A stretch of DNA of 45,850 nt from a virus: the IMG/VR virus record IMGVR_UViG_3300020411_002605, positions 1-45,850 of that record; one strand, 5' to 3'. Both the position numbers and the translations under genes were made by a program. The notes below the pieces were generated by a model that did no database searches, had not been told where the DNA came from, and saw only the letters and a list, made by a program, of their open reading frames with translations. This document shows positions 35,569 to 43,135 of the stretch, in pieces; position 1 is the stretch's first letter, and every line of letters begins with the position of its first letter.

Positions 35569-35825
35569 TGGGTGACGGTGTTATCGCTGCGATTGTTACA
35601 GGGGGCTTTGCCTTACTGGGAACAATCATTACAGCAGTGGTGGCACAGATTCGTGGGAGCCGGACAAGGCTCGGAAAGATCTTAGGAGAGATAGCTGACC
35701 TTAGGGAAGAGAACAGTATGCAACATGGTGTTACTGAGGTTAAACTAGATAACCTAGGTGAAAGTGCAGAGCGCATTGAAACAAGATTAGATGGCCACAT
35801 TGAGTGGCACATGGAGAACAAATGA
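35568..35825 (+). CDS. Membrane protein with coiled coil (DUF2746-like, holin candidate)
   Basis: 85 aa, TAATG overlap with the tail gene. One hydrophobic segment (AAIVTGGFALLGTIITAVVAQI, residues 6-28), then a charged helix (KILGEIADLREENS) ending GHIEWHMENK. Layout resembles actinophage DUF2746 proteins next to holins. Probably helps lysis timing or anchors at the membrane. Confidence 0.62.
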   Translation: MGDGVIAAIVTGGFALLGTIITAVVAQIRGSRTRLGKILGEIADLREENSMQHGVTEVKLDNLGESAERIETRLDGHIEWHMENK

Positions 35826-36028
35826 CAACATTAATTAAAGCAAAGGAAATACTATGGGTGAACGTGTTAGAACGTGCTGTTGCCACGACTCTACAGAGCT
35901 TTCTTGCTGTGTGGATGGTAACGGATTGCTCAACTCTTCGTGCTGCTGCCGTGTCGGCAGTTGCGTCGGGCCTGTCAGTGCTGAAGAATGCAGTTGCTGA
36001 ATGGAATAGTAAATTGGAAAAACTATAG
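35822..36028 (+). CDS. Holin (r1t-like)
   Basis: 68 aa from ATG 35822, which overlaps the previous stop. LWVNVLERAVATTLQSFLAVWMV then AAAVSAVASGLSVLKNAVAEW: two hydrophobic helices with the ER(A)..T..Q phrase of r1t-type holins. It would form the membrane lesion that releases the endolysin. The endolysin itself is far away on the other strand (42082-42810). An in-frame ATG at 35804 is upstream of any sensible SD. Confidence 0.7.
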   Translation: MTTLIKAKEILWVNVLERAVATTLQSFLAVWMVTDCSTLRAAAVSAVASGLSVLKNAVAEWNSKLEKL

Positions 36029-36102
36029 TGCCATCCGGTAAAGGTACTTACGGTCGCAAGAGGGGCCGTCCACCTAAAAAGAAAAAGAAAAAGAAGTACT
36101 AG
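36028..36102 (+). CDS. 24-aa Lys-rich peptide with AT-hook-like core
   Basis: GTG at 36028 overlaps the holin TAG stop. The peptide ends KRGRPP followed by seven Lys and Tyr. RGRP is the AT-hook core that sits in the minor groove of AT-rich DNA. Too short to be found by length-based gene calling. The matching layout of the next tiny gene supports it. Perhaps a DNA-condensing virion peptide; function not shown. Confidence 0.6.
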   Translation: MPSGKGTYGRKRGRPPKKKKKKKY

Positions 36103-36182
36103 TGCCTGAGGGTAACGTACCTCTTACCTCTTCTTATGGTAGTGTTACTACTCGTAAGGTAAAGAGGAAGAAGAAGAAATGA
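36102..36182 (+). CDS. 26-aa Lys-rich peptide
   Basis: GTG at 36102 overlaps the stop of the preceding tiny gene, and its TGA overlaps the ATG at 36179. Sequence begins MPEGNVPLTSS and ends KVKRKKKK. The same GTG-in-TAG coupling as its neighbour makes chance unlikely. Likely a companion nucleic-acid-binding peptide. Confidence 0.55.
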   Translation: MPEGNVPLTSSYGSVTTRKVKRKKKK

Positions 36183-36403
36183 AATTCTGTACTCACTGCA
36201 ATTTAGAGAGCGATGGTAATATCTGGTGCCCTATTTGTAGTAAAGCTTACGACGTTAAGGAAGCCCGTGAGACTCTTGAGTCTCTAAGGTGGAAAGGTTT
36301 TACCGGTGAGCACTCTACTAATCCTAAGATGGAGGAGTTCGCTCAGACAGGTGATCCTTCTGTGTTTGCTAAAAAGGGTGCACTGGATTACTCAGGTAAG
36401 TAA
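36179..36403 (+). CDS. Zinc-ribbon protein at the end of the late region
   Basis: 74 aa, coupled to the preceding peptide. N-terminal CTHC (residues 4-7) and CPIC (17-20) form a four-Cys zinc ribbon, followed by a helical tail. Its 3' end overlaps the 3' end of the convergent minus-strand gene at 36388 by 16 nt. Function unknown; nucleic acid or protein binding. Confidence 0.7.
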   Translation: MKFCTHCNLESDGNIWCPICSKAYDVKEARETLESLRWKGFTGEHSTNPKMEEFAQTGDPSVFAKKGALDYSGK

Positions 36404-36675
36404 TCATCGTCGTCGTATAGGCCTGCCAATAGGCCACCGACGTGCTCTTCCTCATAGTAAACCTTACTCAATGGGAAGTGTTGGGCTATCGTGACAGGGA
36501 TGTCGTCCATTCTTATGACGACTAGAGCAGGCCCACACATGCACGATGCTTCCATGTCGCAATCATGAGTGAATTGCTCTACCGGAACCCTGTGCAGTGA
36601 TGTGTGGCCCACCTCACTAGAAATAAAGTGTTGCCATACAACCGCTTCGGGTTGCTGTGAGCTCATCCCAGTCAT
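36388..36675 (-). CDS. Small early protein with Cys cluster, unknown function
   Basis: 95 aa, last gene of the minus-strand arm. The start ATGA overlaps the upstream stop. Central phrase HDCDMEASCMCGP may bind metal and is reminiscent of small actinophage proteins. Acidic C-terminus (YDDDDYLPE). Ends inside the 3' end of the convergent late gene. Confidence 0.68.
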   Translation of the reverse strand: MTGMSSQQPEAVVWQHFISSEVGHTSLHRVPVEQFTHDCDMEASCMCGPALVVIRMDDIPVTIAQHFPLSKVYYEEEHVGGLLAGLYDDDDYLPE

Positions 36676-36920
36676 GACGTGTACTTATCAAGCCTACGAC
36701 CGTCGTTCCTTGGTCTCCCTGCGAACATGGTATCTATTTCAGATACGTTTAAATATGAACCAGTGGGCTGAAGTAGTCCAGTGGCAATCTTTTTGTGATA
36801 GTAATCATCAACGGAGCTACCGTTTCTCATTTGCCCTAGGTGATAGTAGCAATAGTTGTGGCCTTGGTGGCTTGGCTGTACGCACCTGCCCCATTTAGTT
36901 ATTGTGTCGCAACAGCTCAT
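36672..36920 (-). CDS. Small Cys/His-rich protein
   Basis: 82 aa. N-terminal MSCCDTITKWGRCVQPSHQGHNYCYYH contains four Cys and three His in 26 residues, probably a zinc-binding unit. The rest is Tyr/Asp/Arg-rich. The start lies inside the end of the sigma-like gene, so it is coupled. Function unknown. Confidence 0.65.
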   Translation of the reverse strand: MSCCDTITKWGRCVQPSHQGHNYCYYHLGQMRNGSSVDDYYHKKIATGLLQPTGSYLNVSEIDTMFAGRPRNDGRRLDKYTS

Positions 36921-37164
36921 GCTTCATACTCTCCTTAGCACTTCTCCATATCTTGTGAACATATGAACGAGAGCATCCGAGCTTTTTTGCAACGTCTACT
37001 TTAGTCATTTGGCCCCACACTATGAGCTCTACTACGTCTCTTTGTTTCTGTGGGAGGCCTTCAACTAGTGATATTAATCGTTCACGTTCAGGATGAGATT
37101 CTTCTTCAACGCTTGCAAAAACAGAATTAATTATGTCTGGGCTAACTGCTATTTCTCTCATCAA
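36895..37164 (-). CDS. Sigma-70 region 4-like helix-turn-helix protein
   Basis: 89 aa. LPQKQRDVVELIVWGQMTKVDVAKKLGCSRSYVHKIWRSAKESMKHEL (residues 38-84, split here only by role: dimer helix, then HTH at 52-75) matches the region 4 fold that contacts the -35 box. No region 2 is present, so it is not a full sigma factor. It may be a regulator or appropriator of late transcription. Start overlaps the dNMP kinase end. Confidence 0.75.
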   Translation of the reverse strand: MMREIAVSPDIINSVFASVEEESHPERERLISLVEGLPQKQRDVVELIVWGQMTKVDVAKKLGCSRSYVHKIWRSAKESMKHELLRHNN

Positions 37165-37681
37165 TGATTGCCCTAACTCTGTCCACTAGGTATGGAATGG
37201 TGAAATTGTTTTCAACCACCGCATCCCAGTCGGCATCGTCAAGGCTATCTTCACTAGGGTGAGATAGCTTGGGAGCTGATTCACGGTCAATGCGGATCAT
37301 AATCCCCCCAAGCTTTTTAATAGCTTTAAATTCGTTAGGGTATCGCACGTCTGTGACTGCGATGCCCTTTACGGTCTTGTCCTTCTGGAGCTCTTTAATT
37401 TTAGTTGTTACTATTTTTAGCCAGACATCTTCTCCGATGACTAGCCGAGCTCCTTGGCCTAGGTTTTGCAGGAACTGCCTAACCTCAGCTGTTTGCTTGG
37501 CTGTTTCCCAGCCTTGCACGTTAACGAAATCACTGAGTGGCATGCCACCACCGATGATGGGGTTGGCCTTTAGGGCCAGCTCCCTTACGCCGTCTGCAAA
37601 GGCCACCTTAGAATAAAACAAGTTATCCGCTAGGGTATCCTTACCTACCTGCGCCCTTGATCCTAGTCCTATGATAGTCAT
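37142..37681 (-). CDS. Deoxynucleoside monophosphate kinase
   Basis: 179 aa. Residues 7-16 GSRAQVGKDT are a P-loop of the NMP-kinase type (GxxxxGKDT). KVAFADGVRELA and AVTDVRYPNEF are the substrate and lid-side motifs found in T4 gp1-like phage dNMP kinases. It converts dNMPs to dNDPs for phage DNA synthesis in the cytoplasm. Overlaps both neighbours in the replication gene run. Confidence 0.85.
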   Translation of the reverse strand: MTIIGLGSRAQVGKDTLADNLFYSKVAFADGVRELALKANPIIGGGMPLSDFVNVQGWETAKQTAEVRQFLQNLGQGARLVIGEDVWLKIVTTKIKELQKDKTVKGIAVTDVRYPNEFKAIKKLGGIMIRIDRESAPKLSHPSEDSLDDADWDAVVENNFTIPYLVDRVRAIIDERNSS

Positions 37682-38220
37682 ACGTTTTTAACTCCTTCTC
37701 CTAGGCACTCACTGTTTAGCCATGGGGTACTTACCATAGCATGATCACAGTATTCTTGTGCGTCTTTCTCATGGGCCAGACGAGTGCACATGGTCAGGTC
37801 AATGATCCACTTGCCTTTCTTGTGGCCCGTGTTCCCTTCCCTGTTAACTCTCTTCTTGGGAAGAGTTATCATCTCCCATATGGGGACGATGAATACCCGT
37901 GGGTTTTCCTTGTCTACGTTATCCCTTAGTAGGAAGAACACTTGAGGGTAGTGCCTCATCGCTCTCCTAATGGAGAGCTCGTCCACTATGAAAGCGTTGC
38001 GCTCTTCACATCCCTCTGGGATGGGCCATCTTGCTGTCATCTTGGAATGCTTTTCCTTGATTTCAATGTACCAACCCGGACTGTAGATGTCTAGGTCATC
38101 TTTAGCATTGAATCTTGTTAGCAATGGGCGTGTGATTTGGGACGACACAAAGTGTTCGTACCCTTCGCTCCTTTGCTTATCAAGCTTCCGTTGTTGTGCT
38201 GTTCTCTGGTATGTTGCCAT
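37678..38220 (-). CDS. PD-(D/E)XK-like nuclease
   Basis: 180 aa from ATG 38220, preceded by AAGGAGAAAT; the longer frame to 38241 lacks an SD. Asp44 in DDLDIYSPGW and Glu53-x-Lys55 in YIEIKEKHS make a PD-(D/E)XK active site. Basic overall. Family unclear: could be a single-strand or restriction-like nuclease. It lies between a resolvase-like gene and the dNMP kinase, so recombination or host-DNA breakdown is plausible. Confidence 0.65.
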   Translation of the reverse strand: MATYQRTAQQRKLDKQRSEGYEHFVSSQITRPLLTRFNAKDDLDIYSPGWYIEIKEKHSKMTARWPIPEGCEERNAFIVDELSIRRAMRHYPQVFFLLRDNVDKENPRVFIVPIWEMITLPKKRVNREGNTGHKKGKWIIDLTMCTRLAHEKDAQEYCDHAMVSTPWLNSECLGEGVKNV

Positions 38221-38536
38221 ATTTCTCCTTGAGTAGTTCAATGCCGAAATCTAGGGGCAACACCATTATTGTTGGTGGCGCAGTGGCAGCTCTTCTGTCC
38301 CCAGCAGCTGCGACCAAGGCCCAGCGACCATCATCGGATACCTCCTGTAGTGCCCTGCACCATGCCGGTATGCTCCAGCTCTTTCTGTGCTTGGCCTCTA
38401 CAGGAAATGGCACACCGTGAAAGTCGTTGGACTTGTTGTTTGCCTTAGCTCTGTCGGCTTCTGCCCAAACCAGACGTAGCTTAAGTAGAAGTTCGTTCTC
38501 AAACTTCGTTCCTTTAGCTTTGCTCGGATTGGCCAT
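38180..38536 (-). CDS. Holliday-junction-resolvase-like nuclease
   Basis: 118 aa. KGTKFENEL (Glu14), NDFHGVPFPVEAKHRKSWSIPAW (Asp38, Glu47, Lys49) follow the archaeal Hjc/phage resolvase order G..E / ND / (V)ExK / l..W. It would resolve branched DNA before packaging. The 3' end overlaps the next nuclease gene by about 40 nt, an unusually long overlap. Confidence 0.72.
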   Translation of the reverse strand: MANPSKAKGTKFENELLLKLRLVWAEADRAKANNKSNDFHGVPFPVEAKHRKSWSIPAWCRALQEVSDDGRWALVAAAGDRRAATAPPTIMVLPLDFGIELLKEKYGNIPENSTTTEA

Positions 38537-38545
38537 GCCTTTATT

Positions 38546-39448
38546 TTAGCACAAAGGTTCCCATCCCAGTGCCATTGCCTCTGCCACACGGCCTTCTGGT
38601 ATGTCTAAACGTTGCACAAAGTTAGGCCCTAGTCCGTCTTTGATTCTTTCACAGGCCTTATTCCCTGCGTCGTCGTTGTCAAGGAGCAAGACAATGTGGG
38701 GCGATGACTCTACTTCTCTTGCCCATTCCTCTCTCCACATGCCTGCGCCTGAGGGGAGACTGAGCACGTTGCTACCGACAGCATCGTTTTGGTCAATCCA
38801 TTTCTGTATGCACCATAGATCTGACTCTCCTTCGCAGATGAACAGTGTCTCTGCCATGGGGTGAGTCTCTCGGACCCTGTACAATCTCTTACTATAGTTT
38901 GATCCGTCCACTGAGTACTTACTGCCGGTCGGGATGGTCCTTATCTTAATGCCCCTAATGATTCCCTCTTCGTCTGTGTGCGGTGCCCACAGGGAGGTAG
39001 GGGTCAGCCTAACTCCATAGGAGAGAATGTCATCAAGTGTTAGCGTTGGCCATTTGTTATTGATGAGCTCGTTGGCCATTTGGCGAGCTCTTTCGTCTGG
39101 CACTGGTTGTTCTTTAAAGATCTTTCCAAGGTCTTTAAAGGTCTCTTCCCTCTTCCTTTTGAATTGGCGTGGGGAGAATTGTATGCCACGTCCTAGTATG
39201 TCCATGGCCCTACCAAAGCTGACGTTCATTGCATCCATAACGAACTTGATTACATCTCCTCCCTGTCCAGTGGCATAACAGTAGTAGTGCTCATCGTAGA
39301 CATGCAGGGATGGAGTGTGCTCTTGCTGGTTGTAGATGCTGTGTATTTTATTGTTTCGGTTGGGTTGTTCCCATCCTATGAGATCTATGGCCTCTCTCAT
39401 TGAGACTGTGGCCTTGATGTGATCCCTTAGTCTTGTGTCAAATTTCAT
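38546..39448 (-). CDS. DNA primase with degenerate zinc finger
   Basis: 300 aa from ATG 39448 (GGAGGACACA upstream). The N-terminal part keeps the shape of the DnaG CHC2 finger (HTPSLHVYDEHYYCYATGQGGDVIKFV, residues 44-70) but lacks most Cys ligands, with only Cys57 left. A Toprim domain follows: Glu206 in ICEGESD and Asp257-x-Asp259 in LLLDNDDAG. It makes RNA primers at the fork with the helicase encoded next to it. No phage DNA polymerase was found. ATTG/CAAT flank the SD, a weaker version of the start hairpins. Confidence 0.85.
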   Translation of the reverse strand: MKFDTRLRDHIKATVSMREAIDLIGWEQPNRNNKIHSIYNQQEHTPSLHVYDEHYYCYATGQGGDVIKFVMDAMNVSFGRAMDILGRGIQFSPRQFKRKREETFKDLGKIFKEQPVPDERARQMANELINNKWPTLTLDDILSYGVRLTPTSLWAPHTDEEGIIRGIKIRTIPTGSKYSVDGSNYSKRLYRVRETHPMAETLFICEGESDLWCIQKWIDQNDAVGSNVLSLPSGAGMWREEWAREVESSPHIVLLLDNDDAGNKACERIKDGLGPNFVQRLDIPEGRVAEAMALGWEPLC

Positions 39449-39485
39449 TGTGTCCTCCAATATGATTTTTGTGACAACAGCCTGT

Positions 39486-40331
39486 TTAGAATACTATATC
39501 ACTAATTTTTCCGGTGTCGCTATTCCAGTAGTGTTGTTTGCCTTCTGGGTGTATGCCCCCACCGGTTCTTGTCTTGAGAAACTGCAATCTAATGTCATTC
39601 TCTAGCCTGTCCCTATAGTCCTGATCTATCAAGGGGTTCATGGACGGCCTGTACATGCCCAACACAAAGTCGGCTGACTCCTCAGAGCCAAATTTACCAT
39701 CCGTAAGGTCTAATGGTTTGTGCCCTGCGTTTGCATCTCCTCTCTTAACCTGATGAAGAACGACAACAGCAACGTCAAACTCCCTACTGAATACCTTAAG
39801 AGCACGAGCGAGCTCTTGGACCTTGGCCATCTGGCTATCGGTAAAAGCTCTTATCAGCTCAAGGTAGTCAATCAAAATGAGTCTCGGTGGTTGGCCGAAC
39901 CTATCATTGTAATCCTCAATGACACGCTCAAAATCACCGACAGTTAGATCTGGGTCATCCTCTATCATTAGCATGGGATAATCACGGACAGTCGTGTCAA
40001 GCGCATTGGATCGCTTACCGGCACGGAGATCTGTCTCTATCTGCTTTGTGGGTGTATTAGTGTGCACCGATGCGAGTCGCTCCATGATGTAGCGACCGTG
40101 CATCTCTAAAGAAAATAATATCGTTGGGACGTGTGGAACATTGCAAGCAATGTTTACCAATAACCAAGTCTTACCGACCCCTGTCCTTGCAAGGCAGAAC
40201 ATCAGCTGACCCGGCGCAATCCCCCCGTTCGTACGGTCATCAAAAAAACTAAAGCCAGTGGGGATGCGGACGTGATCCGACACCGCCCACTGGCTGAGTT
40301 CCTTAGAGACCTCTTTGAGGCCTCTGAGCAT
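39486..40331 (-). CDS. DnaB-type replicative helicase
   Basis: 281 aa: a RecA-like DnaB_C core without the usual N-terminal domain. Walker A ARTGVGKTW (residues 48-56), ILFSLEMHGRYIMERL (DnaB motif 1a), Walker B RLILIDYLELI (150-160), VVVLHQVKRG (motif 3) and FLKTRTG near the end. It unwinds DNA at the fork. The start overlaps the upstream stop (TAATG). Adjacent to primase. Confidence 0.88.
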   Translation of the reverse strand: MLRGLKEVSKELSQWAVSDHVRIPTGFSFFDDRTNGGIAPGQLMFCLARTGVGKTWLLVNIACNVPHVPTILFSLEMHGRYIMERLASVHTNTPTKQIETDLRAGKRSNALDTTVRDYPMLMIEDDPDLTVGDFERVIEDYNDRFGQPPRLILIDYLELIRAFTDSQMAKVQELARALKVFSREFDVAVVVLHQVKRGDANAGHKPLDLTDGKFGSEESADFVLGMYRPSMNPLIDQDYRDRLENDIRLQFLKTRTGGGIHPEGKQHYWNSDTGKISDIVF

Positions 40332-40900
40332 TAACCAAGCACCTTACCCTGTGCTAGGTTTTGGGCAAATTCAGCTTGTAAACCGAGCCCTTCCCAGACC
40401 CATCTAGGAGCTGATTTCTCTGGACCGTAGTTAGAGATAAGCCAGAAACCCACTTTGTTGCCATCATCTTTGAGGGCATTCTCGTGAGTCACGTCTGGTG
40501 ATCTACCACCATTGTGTGATGACTTCTCTGACCTCCACACTTTCCAGTCTTGTGGATTGTGGAACACTGCGTCTTCCCATTTATCAATGTCTTTACTGTA
40601 GCCATTGATGGGCTTTGGCGGTGCAGGGGTATGGGATGCTGATTGTGCCTCAGTAGCATTCGGGAATGATTGCTTTATACTGGCCACAGCATCCACAGCA
40701 GGAGCTAATTGTTCCTGCGTTACTGGTGTTATGGGTGTTACAGTTGCCATTGCATCAGCATCAGCGACACGTTCCTGTAGGTCAGGGAGTATCGCATTGA
40801 GAGCTGTTTCATAGCCCTGCAAGTCACCGGTTCCAGAGTACAAGGTACTAGCAACTTTCGCCGCTACTTGTACTAGTATTGCATTTTGTTTGTCAGGCAT
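40331..40900 (-). CDS. Possible single-strand DNA-binding or replication accessory protein
   Basis: 189 aa, AGGAGG before ATG 40900. Residues 1-60 are helical; 65-100 are Pro/Ala/Thr-rich and likely disordered; the C-terminal half reads KWEDAVFHNPQDWKVWRSEK, GRSPDVTHEN, GFWLISNYGPEKSAPRWVWEGLG. This Trp-rich pattern recurs in small phage replication genes in my memory and would suit ssDNA contact. Unproven. Coupled to the helicase gene. Confidence 0.6.
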   Translation of the reverse strand: MPDKQNAILVQVAAKVASTLYSGTGDLQGYETALNAILPDLQERVADADAMATVTPITPVTQEQLAPAVDAVASIKQSFPNATEAQSASHTPAPPKPINGYSKDIDKWEDAVFHNPQDWKVWRSEKSSHNGGRSPDVTHENALKDDGNKVGFWLISNYGPEKSAPRWVWEGLGLQAEFAQNLAQGKVLG

Positions 40901-40904
40901 TTAA

Positions 40905-40918
40905 AACCTCCTAAGGTT
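40905..40918 (-). promoter_or_regulatory. SD-covering hairpin upstream of gene 40900
   Basis: Minus strand AACCT-TAGG-AGGTT: the 3' strand and loop contain TAGGAGG, so the SD itself is partly paired. Confidence 0.45.
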
Positions 40919-40932
40919 GCCTTCTCTATATT

Positions 40933-41799
40933 TTAGAGACTTATTGCGTATGTCTTACCGTATTCACATTCGTTAAAGTAGTCGCAGAAATTCTTGCTAC
41001 ACCACCATCCATCTGTGTTCGGTACATATGCGTCCTTTTCCATTAGGTCACCAACTATATTAGCATGCTTTAGCGAGGCATGCACCTGTTCTGGGGTACG
41101 AGTTTCATTAAATCTCTCAAACCTTGCAGTTGGGTCTATTGTTTTGCCCCTTCCAGCTTTTCTTGGGGCCCAGCTGAGTACATCAAAATAGAATTGTATC
41201 CCGTCCAAAGGGACACCTAGGATCACTGACGTGGCCCAAGTGTAATACGATGCCTGTATGCTGTTCTTCTGTGTGTACTTTGATTTAGTCACAAACTCTT
41301 TTGAGGTCTTGTGATCGGCGCAAACTATATTGCCCCTTGGGTCCTTCATCATGAGGTCCATGGTCCCATGGGCCTGATGGGTACTGTCTGGTAAAGGAAT
41401 TGTGAATGTTTCTTCAACGCCTAGGATCTCCCAGTCTAGTGGGTAGTACCATTTCTGGTCGTGGTACATCTTTACGAGCTCCGTGATCCATTTAATGCTC
41501 TGCTCCCTGTCAAGGATGACCTCGTCTTTGTACTTAGTCTGAGCTTGGAATTGCCAGTCCATCTGTTCAGATTTCTCAACCTCGTCGTCTAGCTCTGCTA
41601 TTGCACCGTCAACGAACACGTTGGACGTGCTTATCTGCCGTCCTTCCTTGCGCTCTAAATAATATATTTCATGGGCCTTGTGCACAGCTGTGCCGAGTAC
41701 TCGCACTATTGATGTGCGGTAGCCGTATTGACGGCCGAGCTTGATCTTGTAGCTACACTTGCCCCATGATCCTACTGTTGATTGTCTGACTGTTGCCAT
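40933..41799 (-). CDS. Cas4/RecB-like exonuclease with 4Fe-4S cluster
   Basis: 288 aa. PD-(D/E)XK nuclease of the RecB/Cas4 family: His40 (GTAVH), Asp148 (HGTMDLMM), Asp162-His-Lys164 (ADHKTS) and QASYY at 182-186. Cys15 plus Cys267, Cys272 and Cys278 are spaced as in AddB/Cas4 proteins that bind a 4Fe-4S cluster. Likely a recombination exonuclease in this replication block. No Cas1/Cas2 or repeats are nearby, so it is not a CRISPR component here. Confidence 0.82.
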   Translation of the reverse strand: MATVRQSTVGSWGKCSYKIKLGRQYGYRTSIVRVLGTAVHKAHEIYYLERKEGRQISTSNVFVDGAIAELDDEVEKSEQMDWQFQAQTKYKDEVILDREQSIKWITELVKMYHDQKWYYPLDWEILGVEETFTIPLPDSTHQAHGTMDLMMKDPRGNIVCADHKTSKEFVTKSKYTQKNSIQASYYTWATSVILGVPLDGIQFYFDVLSWAPRKAGRGKTIDPTARFERFNETRTPEQVHASLKHANIVGDLMEKDAYVPNTDGWWCSKNFCDYFNECEYGKTYAISL

Positions 41800-42080
41800 T
41801 CTTTGATCCTCCTGATCTGTCTTCTAACTTGATAGTAGCTCGCCCCTGTGACACTTTGTATCTCTCGGATACTTAGCTCCTTGTTGTGGAGCTCCAAAAT
41901 CTTTGTCTTTTGCTTAGTGCTCAAGGGATTCGGCCATTTGGGATTCCTAGGAATCGCCATGCCATGCTCCTTGAGCACCTTGTAAACGAGCGGACGGCTA
42001 CAGCCCACTAAACCTGCAATCTCGGAGGGGATAAACCCCTCCTGTGCGTATGCTCTTATTTTCTCATGACGTGATTGCAT
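41772..42080 (-). CDS. Protein with two helix-turn-helix motifs
   Basis: 102 aa. First HTH at residues 18-40 (PSEIAGLVGCSRPLVYKVLKE), second at 69-93 (SIREIQSVTGASYYQVRRQI). Basic. Resolvase/transposase-type HTH arrangement without a catalytic domain: a regulator, or a small DNA-binding packaging partner. The start follows the endolysin stop (TAATATG); no clear SD, so translation is probably coupled. Confidence 0.72.
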   Translation of the reverse strand: MQSRHEKIRAYAQEGFIPSEIAGLVGCSRPLVYKVLKEHGMAIPRNPKWPNPLSTKQKTKILELHNKELSIREIQSVTGASYYQVRRQIRRIKEWQQSDNQQ

Positions 42081-42081
42081 A

Positions 42082-42810
42082 TTATTTTCGTGACAATAGC
42101 CCCTCGGTCCACTCTACATAGTTCCAAGTGGCTTCGTTGCAAGTTCCAAGATTTTTTCCCAGCAATGGGAAAAGGTCTTTCTGTATACGAACAAGGCGAC
42201 GCTCTGTCTTAGGACCGAAATCCCCGTCAACTGCTATCTTCCTCAGGGCTTTCTGTAGGCGCTTAACTTCTACTCCCTTGCTCCCCTTGCTGAGTACCTC
42301 GTACTTCACTGGGGCTACATCAGGAGCGACTCTGGGCTCTAGCTTACCCTGCTCAATAAGGTTCTGGAGCTCTGCCCCCGGACACCTAGTGGCCTTCTTA
42401 AGCTCCCTGTGGCCCTTGAGCTTAGTCGCATGAGGGTAATGGGCCCTGATCATGCCTATGACCTTCTTAAGCCCTTCTATGAGCTCTGGTGTGACGCTAT
42501 TGGATGGGCCCATGATCGCACAAACTGCAATGTATTGCCTATTGAGGAAGATGCCTCCATTGGCACCGTTCTCTATGGTCATGCCTCTGCCCTCAAAGAT
42601 CTGCCCATTAAGGTCCACACCGAAATTGTAAGCGAGATCGTAGTAACCCATCGTATTGAGATGGTACCTCTGGTAGCTACGCCATGTAGCTTCACCGTTC
42701 TTAGGAGCTTTGACACCGCCCCAGTGGATACAGATACCCTTAACAGCTTTGGGCTTCAAAGGGACTCTTCTCTTTGGTGGTAGTGCTTTCCATTGTTCTC
42801 TTGTTTTCAT
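42082..42810 (-). CDS. Endolysin: amidase plus peptidoglycan-binding domain
   Basis: 242 aa. Amidase_2/PGRP-like fold: His29 (CIHWGG), His134 (GHRELKKATRCPG) and Cys143 are the zinc ligands; cuts the MurNAc-L-Ala bond. A PG_binding_1 domain at 173-213 (LSKGSKGVEVKRLQKAL, DGDFGPKTE) anchors it to the wall. No signal peptide, so it needs the holin at 35822. AAGGAGAAAA precedes ATG 42810. It is an isolated lysis gene inside the presumed early arm, behind a structured leader. Confidence 0.88.
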   Translation of the reverse strand: MKTREQWKALPPKRRVPLKPKAVKGICIHWGGVKAPKNGEATWRSYQRYHLNTMGYYDLAYNFGVDLNGQIFEGRGMTIENGANGGIFLNRQYIAVCAIMGPSNSVTPELIEGLKKVIGMIRAHYPHATKLKGHRELKKATRCPGAELQNLIEQGKLEPRVAPDVAPVKYEVLSKGSKGVEVKRLQKALRKIAVDGDFGPKTERRLVRIQKDLFPLLGKNLGTCNEATWNYVEWTEGLLSRK

Positions 42811-42835
42811 TTTTTCTCCTTAACTAGCGAATGGA

Positions 42836-42914
42836 AGCCCGACGGAGCACGTTTAAAAAGGGTGGGCAATTTTAAACGATGGGAGGAGGACAACCTCATT
42901 ACCTCCGTCGGGCT
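42836..42914 (-). promoter_or_regulatory. Structured leader of the endolysin gene
   Basis: Minus strand AGCCCGACGGAG pairs with CTCCGTCGGGCT (12 perfect bp) around an inner helix CGTTTAAAA/TTTTAAACG (9 bp). The outer helix ends 26 nt before the endolysin ATG. The space between helices contains a CCTCCTCCC tract that could pair with SD sequences. Candidate control element or delayed terminator. Confidence 0.6.
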
Positions 42915-42934
42915 AGACCGTGTGATCGGGGGGA

Positions 42935-43135
42935 TCATCTGGTCACAAACATCATAACACCCTTTACGAGTGCCTGTGCTTCATTTGTGCGAAAATATAA
43001 AGTATTGCCTTCGTTGTCGGCAATGACCCACCTGACAGTATCATCGTCAGGGTTTTTAGCTTGGTGAAAGCCCTTAATAACTTTCTTCTCAAGCATGATC
43101 GTTAGTCCTTCTATTAGTTCTTCTTTGTTACTCAA
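42935..43135 (-). CDS. Small early protein, unknown function
   Basis: 66 aa from TTG 43135, which overlaps the upstream TGA stop. Helical N-terminus (KEELIEGLTIMLEKKVIKG), then a strand pair (VRWVIADNEGNTLYFRTN). A later ATG (codon 14) is possible. No family recognised. Confidence 0.62.
   Translation of the reverse strand: MSNKEELIEGLTIMLEKKVIKGFHQAKNPDDDTVRWVIADNEGNTLYFRTNEAQALVKGVMMFVTR

Noticed and set aside
36388-36403. Bidirectional terminator at the convergence of the two arms
   Set aside because: The two genes overlap tail to tail and I see no hairpin with T tracts there.
40933-41799. CRISPR-associated Cas4
   Set aside because: Sequence is Cas4/RecB-like, but no cas1, cas2 or repeats are present and it is within the replication genes; a phage recombination nuclease fits better.
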